Shown here piece after piece: positions 33,203 to 43,956 of a stretch of 64,000 nt of DNA. Under the pieces are notes generated by a model that was not told the DNA's origin, made no database searches, and was given only the letters and a program-made list of their open reading frames with translations. Origin of the DNA: Ophioderma brevispina. Taxonomy: Eukaryota; Echinodermata; Ophiuroidea; Amphilepidida; Ophiodermatidae. The DNA is taken from NCBI GenBank assembly GCA_023653785.1, contig JAMKCH010012521.1:27859-91858 (forward strand), given 5' to 3'. Position 1 is the first letter of the stretch. The number at the start of each line of letters is the position of its first letter. The position numbers were made by a program, and so were the translations under genes.

Positions 33203-33600
33203 TCACCTTGGATTTGGGTGTAGGAGATGAATTTCCAAAATGCTATTGGAAGGCTTTCTAGCATTATGGAATATCCAGGGTTTATAACCACAATTCCCAA
33301 GAGCTGACTGTATGTGAGAAATCATGTTGTCTTTGTCATGTGGGTCAGTTACTGCAAAGTCCACGCGGTGGAACAATGTTCTGACCACACTTACGTCCAA
33401 GAGGACGATGTGGTGATTTGAAAATATTGGTCGGTATGTGTTGGCTTGCAGTAAATTGTGACCAATAACGAAACGTCCTCCGAGCGTCTGACCAATGTAT
33501 CCAGAAATGGAAGTTGTCCGTCAGCTTCAGCTTCACATGTGAACTTGATATGCTCACTTTTCCTCACGAGCATCATCCCCTCATGAAGGAACCCTTAGTG
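33203..33600 (-). pseudogene. Penelope-like retroelement RT fragment
   Basis: On the minus strand, two frames give successive blocks typical of the C-terminal part of Penelope-like reverse transcriptases: HIKFTCEAEADGQLPFLDTL, then YCKPTHTDQYF, then, after a frameshift, SVVRTLFHRVDFAV and ALGNCGYKPWIF. 'LPFLDTLV', 'KPTHTDQYL' and 'VVRTLYHRA' are hallmark phrases of the family. The palm motifs upstream and the GIY-YIG endonuclease are not recognisable. Dead fragment in the intron between exons 8 and 9. Confidence 0.85.
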
Positions 33601-33825
33601 TTCCGAATATTAGGAAGAATTCTACTTTGGTGAGTGCAAATAAAAACCTTTAGAAGATAAATATATATTTTGGTGTTTGTATTATGTGGATTCGTCAATG
33701 GCCTCTTTACATTAACCCCTACCGCGTCCCATACCGCATTCGGTCAACGAAACTGGGTACCGGGTTCCGGAAATGTTTCTCGTGCGTCTCGGACGTCAAC
33801 AACTATTTTTTTTCGCGCAAATGAC

Positions 33826-34010
33826 TCTCATGGCACCTCCTTGCATCTGGGCCGTCTTACCGGAAAATGACGCGTGAGTTCCTCTTTGCATCTGTGCCGT
33901 CTTACTGGAAAATGAACCGCTGGGTGTCCTCGTTGCACTGGGCCGTCTTCCGGAAAATGACGCGTGTTCCTCTTGCACCTGTGACGTCATTCCCGGGAAA
34001 AAGATGTCGA
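33826..34010 (+). repeat. Minisatellite, about 42-60 bp unit (array 1)
   Basis: Degenerate copies of 'cctcgttgcatctgggccgtcttccggaaaatgacgcgtg' occur three to four times here. The units hold a TGACGCG or TGACGTCA motif. A second array of the same unit follows at 34355-34530. Confidence 0.8.
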
Positions 34011-34179
34011 TGCTTTTCACTGCATTTCGGACTGTTGTGCCCGCAGAAGGCGCATGCTTTTCAGCAGGCTGTGACACTGTGTACAAAGCCCATATACAAG
34101 TTCGATATCGATGGTGATAGCGCCACCATTTTTCGATAAGCTACTTTTAATTATGCCTAAACGCATTCAACGGAAACCG

Positions 34180-34250
34180 GCCCATGACTACGTAATAGCG
34201 CCACTCACGACTAAGACGTAGCGTAATAGCGCCACGCACGACTGGCGAAC
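34180..34250. repeat. Short direct repeat GTAATAGCGCCAC
   Basis: GTAATAGCGCCAC followed by 'tcacgac' or 'gcacgac' occurs twice about 34 bp apart, between the two minisatellite arrays. Confidence 0.6.
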
Positions 34251-34354
34251 TAAAATAAGCTACAGATTTCATCGCAGATCAAGTGGTGCAGTCCGCATCC
34301 TTATTTATTATTTATTTATTTATTTAGGATCCCTGTTTCTCACTTGCATTCGCA

Positions 34355-34530
34355 CAGCGCGTTCCTCGTTCATCTGGGACGTCCTTTTCCGGAAAATGGC
34401 GCGAATGTTCCTTGTTGCATCTGGCCGTCTTCCGGGAAAATGACAGCGATGTTCCTCGTTGCATCTGGGCGTCTTCCGGGCAAATTAGTGATGTCTTCGT
34501 TGCATCTGGGCCGTTAACCGACTTTACGCT
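34355..34530 (+). repeat. Minisatellite, about 42-60 bp unit (array 2)
   Basis: Three to four degenerate copies of the same 'gttcctcgttgcatctgggcgtcttccgg' unit as 33826-34010, here with more drift. A 'ttatttattt' microsatellite lies just before it at 34303-34325. Confidence 0.8.
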
Positions 34531-34786
34531 ACTTATTCCTGGGCCGGAAAAACGCCGAGATTCAATGAACGCAAAATTTTTCTCGGATGCATCTGGCCGT
34601 TTAAAATAAAAATAGATTTGGCACCTCGTTTGATTTTGGGCGTTGGTCCGCAAAACGACCCGTCCCTGTTTCGGGTTAATATTAACATGATCTTTAAATG
34701 AATTTAGTATAATTTCAAATTTCTACACTTCTTTTCTAAATCAGACAAAATTTGTGACTTGGTCTTTTGTGCCCTAATGGCTGTTG

Positions 34787-34870
34787 GAATGTGTGGTCAA
34801 GTGGATAGAGGCCCAACCCCACATGACAAAGGTTGTCGGTTCAAGCCACACTGTGGCCAATACATTGAAG
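34787..34870 (+). repeat. tRNA-like SINE head
   Basis: An A-box-like TGGTCAAGTGG and a B-box-like GGTTCAAGCC lie at tRNA-like spacing. No acceptor stem is seen. A probable SINE head. Confidence 0.5.
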
Positions 34871-35170
34871 ACGTATGATGCTGCTGTGCCAGTCATATCC
34901 CATAACATGTTACATACTAGCACATTTTTTAAATGATCACACCAAATGTTTTGAATTGTTTTTTTTAGTTATCTTTTTTTAAGAAACAACACAATATGTG
35001 CTCAATAATAAATTTATAGCATTTATTCTTTGTACGAATTCCCCTTTAAGGCTTTAGCAATACTCATGTAAGTGGTATCAAAGTTGGTTTAAGTTGCTGA
35101 TAAATGGGATAAACAAAAGAAGCTAGTGACAACTTACTTTGCATACCTCAATATCACTCTCCTCCTTCAG

Positions 35171-35290
35171 ATGGCTTGCATAGCAGAGGCGTTGTCACCA
35201 GGGACGGAGTCAGTCGATGAGGCTGATGGTGGAACTAGGCAGGGAGGACAACTTGAGAAAACCATACTGGGTCAAGACATCATGGACAAG
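35171..35290 (+). CDS. Exon 9: acidic linker / coiled coil
   Basis: Acceptor CTCCTCCTTCAG is strong; the donor ATGGACAAG|GTTGTG is weak but keeps phase 0 (40 codons). It encodes MACIAEALSPGTESVDEADG, then GGQLEKTILGQDIMDK. The open frame continues 48 bases past the donor before a stop, so an alternative end is possible. It begins with ATG, but that is probably coincidence of the exon border. Confidence 0.65.
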
Positions 35291-35881
35291 GTTGTGGGAA
35301 ATTTATATACTGTTTTAGATAAGAGAAACGGGATGAATTGATGTGTGAAAGAAGGAATGCTAGGTTTATGAGAGATGGGGTGTGGCAGCGCACTCACATT
35401 GGGAAAGCAGCATGGGTGTGCATTGCCTGTAAGGCTCACTTTCTGTCTCTGTTTCAGTTCCGTAGAATTAATTTCTTAAGGAGGATGACCCAATTTGTCT
35501 ATAAAGTTTTCATCTTGATAGAATGGCATTCATCCCCAAACCCCTAACTGTAAAGTTTTGTGCCGATATTTCAACCTGCTCTGAGGTGAGAGCTAAAAGC
35601 GTGATTTTGTAATCCCCATAGAGTACTGTGTAAAAATAATATTGGTCGACCAAAATGGGGCATATATTCGCTCAAAACAGCCTTTAGCCCTAAGATTTCA
35701 CAGGGTAAATGAACTCAAAACAGAGAAATTAACAGTTAATTTCTTTGATTTCCTATACATTCGGTTAACCATTGTGTCATTCATTTGATCCCAATGTGTG
35801 TGTTCTAGTACATGATGTGTGACCCTCTTACCTACTATAGTACTCAAAACACTAAAAATACTATTTTTATTAATCTTTTAC

Positions 35882-36172
35882 CTGGACCAGTGCTAGACAA
35901 TTTCCTGGGCCTGGCACACCAAGGATTTTAGTGGTAAAGAGTGGTTGGTTGTGAGATGTAGCCAACACACTTTGTGGGCAGAACAGCCGATATTGGGTTA
36001 CAGTTTGATTGAAAAGCAGCCTAGAGGCGAGACATTATAGCTAGAGAAATCAAGGGCAGGTTCCGGCCAGAATTGCCTATGTCTCGCTAGCTTTAGCAAT
36101 GTCATCTTAAGTGTTTTTTCAAACAAACAACTGAGAAGCGACTATGGGCTACTTCTAGCCTAGGTTCCCTGT
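35882..36172. repeat. Interspersed repeat family G, copy 1
   Basis: It matches 44486-44757 in order: CAATTTCCTGG, GCACACCAAGGATTTTA, 'tttgtgg.cagaac', 'ttgaaaa.c.gccta', TTCCGGCCAGAA, 'tgtctc.ctaactt' and 'gggct.cttc.agcc'. Non-coding, with ends not sharply defined. It ends about 80 bp before exon 10. Confidence 0.75.
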
Positions 36173-36250
36173 TATAAATTGTGCAATAGTTGTATTGATG
36201 TTTTGCTTGCCAATTCTTGTATCTTTCATTGTTATTTTTCTGCTCATCAG

Positions 36251-36343
36251 GATGAAGGTCTGAAAGCACATGTTGAGGAGCAGGCTAGCACCATCAAGGC
36301 ACTGAGGCAGCAGAATCAGAGATTGGAGAAGAAGGCAAAACAG
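36251..36343 (+). CDS. Exon 10: coiled coil
   Basis: Acceptor TCTGCTCATCAG, donor AAACAG|GTGCTA, 31 codons in phase 0. DEGLKAHVEEQASTIKALRQ followed by QNQRLEKKAKQ has hydrophobic residues at heptad spacing and many Glu/Lys/Gln: a confident coiled-coil segment continuing that begun in exon 7. Confidence 0.85.
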
Positions 36344-36753
36344 GTGCTAATTCAAATATGCTTTCAAAGTAATAATATGTTCTAGAAGCATTGGTGCTAT
36401 TGCATCAAGTCTTTGATGTCTTAATTGATACTTCACATAAATGATTTCAAAGATGATCAAAGTAGATGATTATATTTAGCATTAACCAGTGCGATCGGGC
36501 CTGCCGCTCTGAGCCTGCAAATTTCCCAATCTTGGGAAATTTCGCCTCAGGGGAGGTCAAAAGCCAATTTTCCGGTCAGAGGTTAAAAAACGGCTGATTT
36601 AGCACAATTTCTTTTTTCCGGCCAAACGTCGTCAGGGGCAAACATTGCTCCCCGCCTGTTACGACAGTGCATTAACCTAGTGGTTGCCTTCAAGTTCTAT
36701 CTTTGATAGCCAGATAGAGTAATGTTACTCTCTCTTTCCATTTTACCATATAG

Positions 36754-36849
36754 CTTCTGGTGGTTCAAGCTGATCTGCAAGGTTGGAGAATACCTACAGA
36801 CATGAAAGTGCAAGAATGTCCACAAGGGTCTCCATACCCTGTGAATCAG
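36754..36849 (+). CDS. Exon 11: coiled coil, reading frame partly uncertain
   Basis: Acceptor TTACCATATAG, donor AATCAG|GTAAGC, 96 nt. It opens with LLVVQADLQ in phase 0. Read straight through, it continues WRIPTDMKVQECPQG and exits in phase 0 into MAAGSVVELQQ of the next exon. If one base is missing after CTGCAA, it would read LENTYRHESARM, a better heptad pattern, and leave phase 1; this would fit a second acceptor at TTCTGTAG in exon 12. Both solutions are self-consistent; cDNA would decide. Confidence 0.6.
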
Positions 36850-37509
36850 GTAAGCTCACGGAAAGAATTTTGTATTGTGCCACCCTATATGTGTGTCTAA
36901 CAATCATCCTAATATATGTTATACGATTACAAGATTTTAAAATTTCAAAATCGGTTCATCGATTCCGACTGTTTTCTGTGTATTTTTTGTTGTTATCGCC
37001 ATTCGACAGCAGAAGATACCAGAAAGTAGCAGATCGATCTAGGTAAATCACTCAAATGGCGATATAGTAAGTTAGGAACAAAAATACACTCTTTGTGTAC
37101 AAAAGAATAACAAATTGATGGTTTCAGTTTTGATGTATTTTCACCGTTGGCCATCAGGTTGGAACAATTTTAATTCAAGTTGGACCTCTTTGATAGTAAT
37201 TTAACCGGCATAGAAAATCGGTTAAAAATGGAAATTTTAGCCAATACGATCAGATAAGGTCATAATCAGCTGGATTTCAAAATACCGATCATATCTAGTT
37301 ATTTCTAAATTTAGGAATAGGCAGCATCAACACCAAAAAAAATGCAGTTGAAGGATGTTGTGGCAGATATGAATTAATCCCACCAAACTCATTGGAAAAA
37401 TGTCATTACCTTGTTATGCAATATACATAATTCAGATTTCTATGTTAACTTGAAAACAATAATAAAATAAAATACAAACTCGTACTTCCTATCATCTCTA
37501 TCCTGACAG

Positions 37510-37641
37510 ATGGCTGCTGGTTCTGTAGTGGAACTTCAGCAGAAACTTGACGCAGCTAATAAGGACATGTCAGTAAGCAAAAGAGCATAGAGGGAAACTA
37601 AACAAGAAGCAGCAGAAACAAGATGAAATGGCACAAGACAA
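37510..37641 (+). CDS. Exon 12: coiled coil, with apparent one-base frameshift
   Basis: Acceptor TATCCTGACAG (or TTCTGTAG at about 37526), donor GACAA|GTAAGT. It encodes VVELQQKLDAANKDMSVSK and then, if one A of the run near 37581-37584 is surplus, EHRGKLNKKQQKQDEMAQ. Without the change the frame stops at TAG a few codons on. The residues are strongly coiled-coil-like on both sides of the break. The corrected exon leaves two bases (AA), which join A at 39339. Confidence 0.75.
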
Positions 37642-39338
37642 GTAAGTCAGCTGACACAATAGAAAAATGAACATAACTGTTTTTCTAGTTGACGGCATGA
37701 CACCACTGTCCTGGGTTTTTTCAGTTGACTTATACCTTTGACGAGTGCATGGGGCTTACAGTCAAATAATACAACATAATAGTGAGATTCACAACACTCA
37801 ATGAGGATCGTTGTGCCACACGAGTGATCAAATTACCACTTTAGTTAAGAAGACTCTGCATGAAAGTTAACCCATCCATTTATTTTTGTGGAGAAATAAT
37901 TTTGTTCCTGTCAACAATCCAGCATTTCCACTGCTAATGACTGAATTTCAGTTACCTTAAATTAATCCTATGACCCTTTCTGACAGGCTAAAATTGTTGG
38001 TAAAACACCAATCAATATACGTGTTAGTGTTCCTAAATGCAAAGATGAGGACTAAAAGTCACTGTGGTGCATAAAATTGCACTCCTTGAATTTTAATATG
38101 AATGTCGCCCAACTCGATGAATGGATAGTAAAGATGTGACAAGTAGCAACCCAACCGTTACAGACACCACAATAAATTGACAAATATCATTGAGGTGGGC
38201 AGGCACAACTAGTTTTCCAGTCTTCAAAGCAATGTCACTACTCTTACTGCACATGTTTCAATTGTGCTTTGATTTCTAATGAGTCTAATCTTTATTTTCT
38301 GCTTTATGGAATAGAGGATTTTTTTTGGGGGAGGATCTTATTTCATTATGATAATTATGTGTTTTGTCAAAGTGACTGGAAATTACTTGGACAGCAATCT
38401 GTTGTTAGAAATAATACTATTTGCTGTGACATCAAAATTATACTAGTATTATGCAGATTTGGAATTCAGTCAAGGTATGTAGGGGACAGTCTTTCAACAA
38501 ATGAGGGATTTAAACATGGGTAATAACCTGCGGTAAAGACCTTAAATGGCCGGTAAAGGTATGTGTGTCCGTCAAAACCCTTGTTTCACGTCTCTTCAGA
38601 AAACGTATCTTTTTAGGATTTAGTCTGCACCTTGGAGTCAATAAGCTGGACATGCTTATCTGAAAAGAGAGAATTTTGTGTCTTATCCCATGGACTTTTA
38701 AGCAAGGGGGATCTTGTGATAGCGTATTCCTTCTTTGTGGTATATGTAATCTGCACATGTCTGTATATTATGTTACATTCCCAGTTGGTTAGGTTCATGG
38801 TTTCTTGCTGTCGTGTGAAAAGCCTGACTTCCCCCCTCAATCTCAACCAAACTTTGTCTCAACAGTCTTAGGTTAGAGGAGTCTTCAGAGGAATTCTGAC
38901 ATTTGCAGTTAAGGTCAATGAGGTCAATTTTGACTTTGGTTTGCCGATTTCAACTGTAAAGCCAGGAGGATCTTGAAATTGAAACTTGCAGTATCTTTGC
39001 CTCTTGCATGACATATTATATTCAAACGATGATTTTGATCGTTGAAATTCAAGCTGTGAACTACATTCCATTATAATGGGTTTTACCTTTGCATGGTTTG
39101 GTTTTTTATCTTCTGACCCCTTTTGTAGCCTAATCCATGAATTCTTCAAAGTTATAGAAAAATGCTTAAAATTAGGGATGAGCTTAGATTTCCAATCTAT
39201 GGATATTTTGAGGGTTTTTTTGTGATTCTTACAGTTTTATTTAAACAATTTAGAAAAATGTACCTTAATGGGGAATGTGTCCCTGTATGTTTAAGTTTAC
39301 TTGACAATCTCATTGTTCACATTGGTATGTGGACTCAG

Positions 39339-39469
39339 ATTATGGCACGCCGAATTGGGACTACAAGCTAAGCATGGGAGGAAACCTCTCTTGGGGCACA
39401 CAGCAAGACCAGGCAGACTCTTCTCCAGGCTGGATTAGCCTTAGCTGACAATTCAGTAGCCATTGACAG
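39339..39469 (+). CDS. Exon 13: helical segment, with apparent one-base frameshift
   Basis: Acceptor GTGGACTCAG, donor TTGACAG|GTATCA. The first part reads LWHAELGLQAKHG, the second EETSLGAHSKTRQTLLQAGL and ALADNSVAID; the two are in different frames, joined if one G is missing from the GGG run at 39376-39378. Entry (A after AA) and exit (AG before A at 46458, Arg) both fit the neighbouring exons. The acceptor has a poor pyrimidine tract. The coding look of both halves and the matching phases are the evidence. Confidence 0.6.
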
Positions 39470-39839
39470 GTATCAGAGTGCGGGCTTATGTAACAACAGG
39501 AATCTGGAATAGTAGTAGTAGTAGTAGCTTGATGATGATGATGGATGAAACCAGGTACTCCAATTTGATCACTAGCTGAATAGACACTTTAGGTTTTTCA
39601 TGTAGGTTTGTTTTTGTGTAAATTACCGGCATTTTGGTACTTTGTGTCCTTAAATATTGTACTTGATGTGCAGTCCACTGTATTATTATATTTCTTTCTA
39701 TACATATATTTCCACTTCAAGGCTCAACGAAATAAATGTACTTTTATGTGTACTTTTTGTGTTTTTATCGTTGTATGACCTAAATAAAGTGAAATGAAAT
39801 GTAAGTCATATTGGTTTTTCAGGAATAAGAGATGAAAGT

Positions 39840-40275
39840 TGTTTCAGGTCATTGTTGAAAAATGCATTAAATGATGCTTACAGAGAGATGGTTGGGCATT
39901 GACCAAGTTACTTAGAATGATCCTTGTGGATAAGAGGTCAAAGGTCATCCAGGAGTTTGAGTCATTGTTGAAAAATGCTGGAAATTTGCCAAACCTGCTC
40001 AGAATGATCCTTGAGGAGTTGATTATATGGGGGTGTTCAGGGGTGAGGTCAAAGGTCATCTACAAGTCATCAAGTGTGTCATATAAGGTGTTCAGGTATG
40101 AGGTCAGTAGGCATTTATGGTTCATTTGAGCTCATTGTTGAAATAAACATAATTTTGTTTCAGTGGAATGGATGGGGATTCACCAAAGTTTGAGGAGATA
40201 TGAGGTGTTTAGGGCCAAGAGGTCAAAGGTCATCCAGTTGTTATTTGAGATGGTGGTTGCAATCAAGGAAGTTAA
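39840..40275. repeat. Tandem-type repeat with GAGGTCAAAGGTCATC motifs
   Basis: The phrase AGAGGTCAAAGGTCATCC or a close form recurs at about 39936, 40048 and 40220, with 'tcattgttgaaaaatgc' and 'cagaatgatccttg' between. Units are about 110-170 bp and much diverged. It shares the AGGTCA hexamer with 7740-8465 but not the rest of the unit. Confidence 0.7.
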
Positions 40276-40544
40276 ATGGAGGAAAAGTGTGTACCTTCTG
40301 CGCTCCCTGTGAAACTTTATGTGTTGGTGACCATTTTGGGTTGTCACCCATTCAGTTTTGGACTTAACAACAAAATTTGTGATTTCTGAAGTTTGTAGTA
40401 TTTGTGCAGGGATATGGTTTGGTAAATTTGATGAAGGTTGTCCAAAATATTTGTTTCTTATGCTGTGTGTGTGAACATGTAAGGATGTATTCCCAGGGTA
40501 TTTTCACTGGAAGGCCTTTAATGGCTGCATCCATGGCAGACAAA

Positions 40545-41130
40545 TTAAGGTGCAACGAGAGATTTTGAGGCACCCAAATATTGGGTCATAATAGTAATTT
40601 CATATAGATTAGGCACTCAAATAGACTTCTTACCTTGTGTTTGGCAAGAGAAGATATCAGTAGCTTCCCACAATGCATTGCTTCCAATGGAGGTTTTTGT
40701 ACAGGTACTGATGTGAATCATTAGAGATGAAACACTCTTAAAATGCAAGTTTGTGATCAGTACTTTCAATTTAGCCATGTTTCATCACTAACGATTCACA
40801 TCAGTACCTGTACAAAAACCTCCATTGGAAGCAATGCATTGTGGGAAGCTACTGAAATCTTCTCTTGTGTTTGGCTATAGAAATGTCTTCAAAGGGAGAA
40901 AAAATGTGATTTTGATTTGCCTATATTTCAATGTAAAACTTAGGCTGAATTTTGTATTTGCTCCTTTACAAAATTAGAAATTTCACAATTTTTGTACCAA
41001 AGAAACATTTCTCAGCTTAAACCTTTCGAGTGGGGATATTTTTGATGGAAAGCTTTACATCGGGGCACAAATCAGTACTTTCAATTTTTTAGGGACACCT
41101 GATATGTGAAATCTTTCGTTGCACCTTTAA
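40545..41130. mobile_element. MITE family A, copy 2, carrying a nested insertion
   Basis: Ends TTAAGGTGCAACGAGAGATT (TTAA 40545-40548) and TCTTTCGTTGCACCTTTAA (TTAA 41127-41130) match copy 1 at 1661-2042. It is longer because of a foldback at 40646-40866. Shared interior text includes 'tttcatatag', 'aggctgaattt.gta.tt.gctcct' and 'aaatttcacaatttttgtacca'. Confidence 0.85.
40634..40875. mobile_element. Foldback element nested in MITE A, flanked by GTGTTTGGC direct repeats
   Basis: The left arm from 40646 (AAGAGAAGATATCAGTAGCT) and the right arm to 40866 (inverse, ending ATCTTCTCTT) match over about 85 bp, including CTTCCCACAATGCATTGC and ATGGAGGTTTTTGTACAGGT. On both sides lies GTGTTTGGC (40637-40645 and 40867-40875), a 9-bp target duplication. 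Nine-base duplications and long inverted repeats are typical of Mutator-like elements, which I infer. Confidence 0.88.
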
Positions 41131-42126
41131 TTGTATTATGAGCATCTCCTTGATGCTCTAGTTTGAATTTGCATATGTGTGATTGTTCCCTTATCATTGA
41201 GTCCTGTAAAAAGTGTGATTCATTAAAACTCAACTAGTCCCTAACCTAATGTGAACTTATTATATAACCATTTTCGTGTGTACCATTTCTTATGTATGTC
41301 TACATTGTGATTCCATCTTGTTCATTTTCATTTATGTCTGACACTCAGACCGTGAAAGTTAGGGTAAGAAACTAATGCGGAATCCACTGGCACTCACAAC
41401 TCCGTATGGTCATTTCACTTCTTGTACATGCTCACTGTATCATGGATGAACAAATCACAAGTATTAATTATATGGTATCAGGGTTTAAAATAGAGCATGC
41501 ACTCACATGTGAGGATATGAAAACACATGCAGTTTCATGTTTGGTAATCTACATTGCTTTGACCAACAATTCTTCACCAAACTGCATCTTTGTTTATTTG
41601 TCGGTACCACTGCTCTAAGTACATACCTATTTTGCCTGTTTTGGGTCATGTGTGGTACACAAGCTATAATTGCACAGGGTCTTAAGACATTTTCCACGAT
41701 CTTGATTGAAAAGTCAGTGAATTAAAAAAAAAATGGGCGAAAATAAAAGATGGAACTATCAAAATCAAACTCGCCAGGTTTAAAGTTGAGCTAGGCTTGT
41801 TTCATATTTTCGCGATTGGTACCAGTCATCAACTTCAGACCTAACACATAGAAATTAATCTATTTTGCCACTCACACAGACCCTTCCCCTATTCTAGCAG
41901 TAACAACATCCAGAACACAGCAGGGATGTAATCAATACCCCTCTTGCAAGACCGAAAGAGATCAAAGGATATAGGGTGGTACACTGTGTATTTCAAGCAC
42001 ATTGATTTTCAGGACAGTGTGGGTGTTTGAAAGGGGCAATCGTGGTGAAGGCAGACAAAATTCTGCATAAAGTCTTGGTCTTGGGCCAAGGCTTTTGTTA
42101 TGTTTTGTTGAGTTAAACACTTGTCT

Positions 42127-42396
42127 TTAAAGGTACCAGGAAATGCAAGCAGGGACTGAAAAGCATTCAATATTTGGGTTGGTGATGACATCATTTGTGG
42201 TACCATTGATTTATCAGACAGTAATAGAAAATTCCAGGTGACTGGTGTGAATCTATTCATGACACTGACTGATAATCAATAGTTTCACAAATGATGTCAC
42301 TGGTAGTGTATTCTTTTTTCTGGCCCTGTTTATTGCAATGGAATGTCCCACAAAGATTTGGAGTAGGTTTATCATCTCATTTCCTGGGACCTTTAA
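42127..42396. mobile_element. MITE family H, copy 2 (reverse orientation)
   Basis: TTAA (42127-42130), AGGTACCAGGAAATGC at the left and ATTTCCTGGGACCT, TTAA (42393-42396) at the right. The interior is the reverse complement of 24666-24971 with moderate drift. Confidence 0.82.
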
Positions 42397-42499
42397 CAAA
42401 CACCCATAATGTTGTTCTCATATGTTTCATGTGGTTTTGTTAACCAGACTTCAGCCTTTCCACCTTGTATTCCCTATTTGTGTTGGTCTCCAAAAAGGA

Positions 42500-42560
42500 C
42501 TTAAGTACAACTGTGGTACACAGGTTACTGGTTCAAATCCATCTGGGAGCCTGTGGTTTT
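42500..42560 (+). repeat. tRNA-like SINE head (weak)
   Basis: A B-box-like GGTTCAAATCC follows 'acaactgtggtacacaggttact'. Too little is preserved to delimit a SINE. Confidence 0.35.
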
Positions 42561-43627
42561 TTATAGCCTAAGTGAAGGGCATTATCAAGTTATTCACTAC
42601 ACTGCATGATACAAATATTGATCACGTCACAAATACTTTTACAGCAAAAAAAAGCTGTCCAATTAGTATCATCTAAGAAAGCAATTACATTGCCATATTA
42701 CAACCCGGGGTTTAAATATCTTCTCATCCTTGTTTATTGTTTGACAAATTACAACGTTTGTGAGGGTACTTCATGATTGCATGTTTGTATTGTCTTTAAT
42801 AATTACCTTGAGAATTACCAAACAAGACCTCTTGTTTGCAAAAAAAAATTAGAAATTATGATGCGATTTGTGGAAAACCCCTCCACATGTGGAAAAAAAA
42901 AAATTTTTTGAAGTTTTTACGATCACTGCAGATTGAAATATTATTTTCACTACTGGTTACGTCTTTCTTCTTTGATACACACATCAAAGGTTACGCCTTA
43001 TACAGCTGTCAATAAATTACATTAACAGATTGTAAAGAACCCCCCTATTTTCTTTATTTTTCAAACTGTCTGGCGACATGTGCGGCTTTTCCCCAGCACA
43101 TCAACAAATTATGATTACTGTCTGTTTAAGTCAAAAAAAAATTGGCCCCCCCCCCAAACCAAATTTTTGATAACCAGGATTTTCATTTCCACATCACGAT
43201 TTTTAAGTTGTTTTCTACTTATCACAAATGAGATGTCATGGATAGTATAGGGAAAACCAAAGTTATAAATGCGTTTTTTGTCCCGCACACGGGGTGCTAG
43301 GATCCACCGCACAGGTACATCTCACAGCAATACTACTGTGTGAAGATTCAGAGGATGGTCGAGGGAAATGTTGCAGGAACCAAGTGGTAAATTCCCAGGT
43401 CCTTTCCTCACGTTATGTTTAAATCTATCAAAAGAAAATATTATTGTGTGACTTCTACAAAGGTCTTATGCCCTGAATCTACCCACTCACTTCAATCCTG
43501 GTACGTTGTGACTTCAAATCAGTTGTGTGAATCTACAGTCGCAGACAATTTTTAAATATGAAATCTTACCACCTGGATTTGTTCTTTCTGGCAGTCTGAA
43601 ACGTAGATAGTAGTAGTAAACCCCAGT

Positions 43628-43956
43628 TTAAATCGGTGTTGTCCCTGCTAACGAGGTGGCCTGGTATTCACCTCACATTCACTGCAACTCGGGTGAGGAT
43701 TATTGGAGCAAAAAGATAGTTGACCGGAGCCCTTTCCTGACGTCAATGTGCTAGAATGGCCGCCATTAGCGCTCCAGAGCCGACGCCATTGTAGGTTGAT
43801 CTTCGTTTTAGGTCTACCTTATAACCACAACCCTCCTCATTGGGTGCGTTAGAACCAAATGGGGTTGACGGTTAGCCTCTAACACTTTGAGTTCCTGGGA
43901 CTTTAATACCAGTTACCAGGATATACCATTATCGGCCTCAAAAAAACTGACCTGAC
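43628..43956. repeat. Interspersed repeat family F, copy 2
   Basis: Same family as 21205-21525; the shared CCTGACGTCAATGTGCT block is exact. Copies are much diverged elsewhere. Confidence 0.75.
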
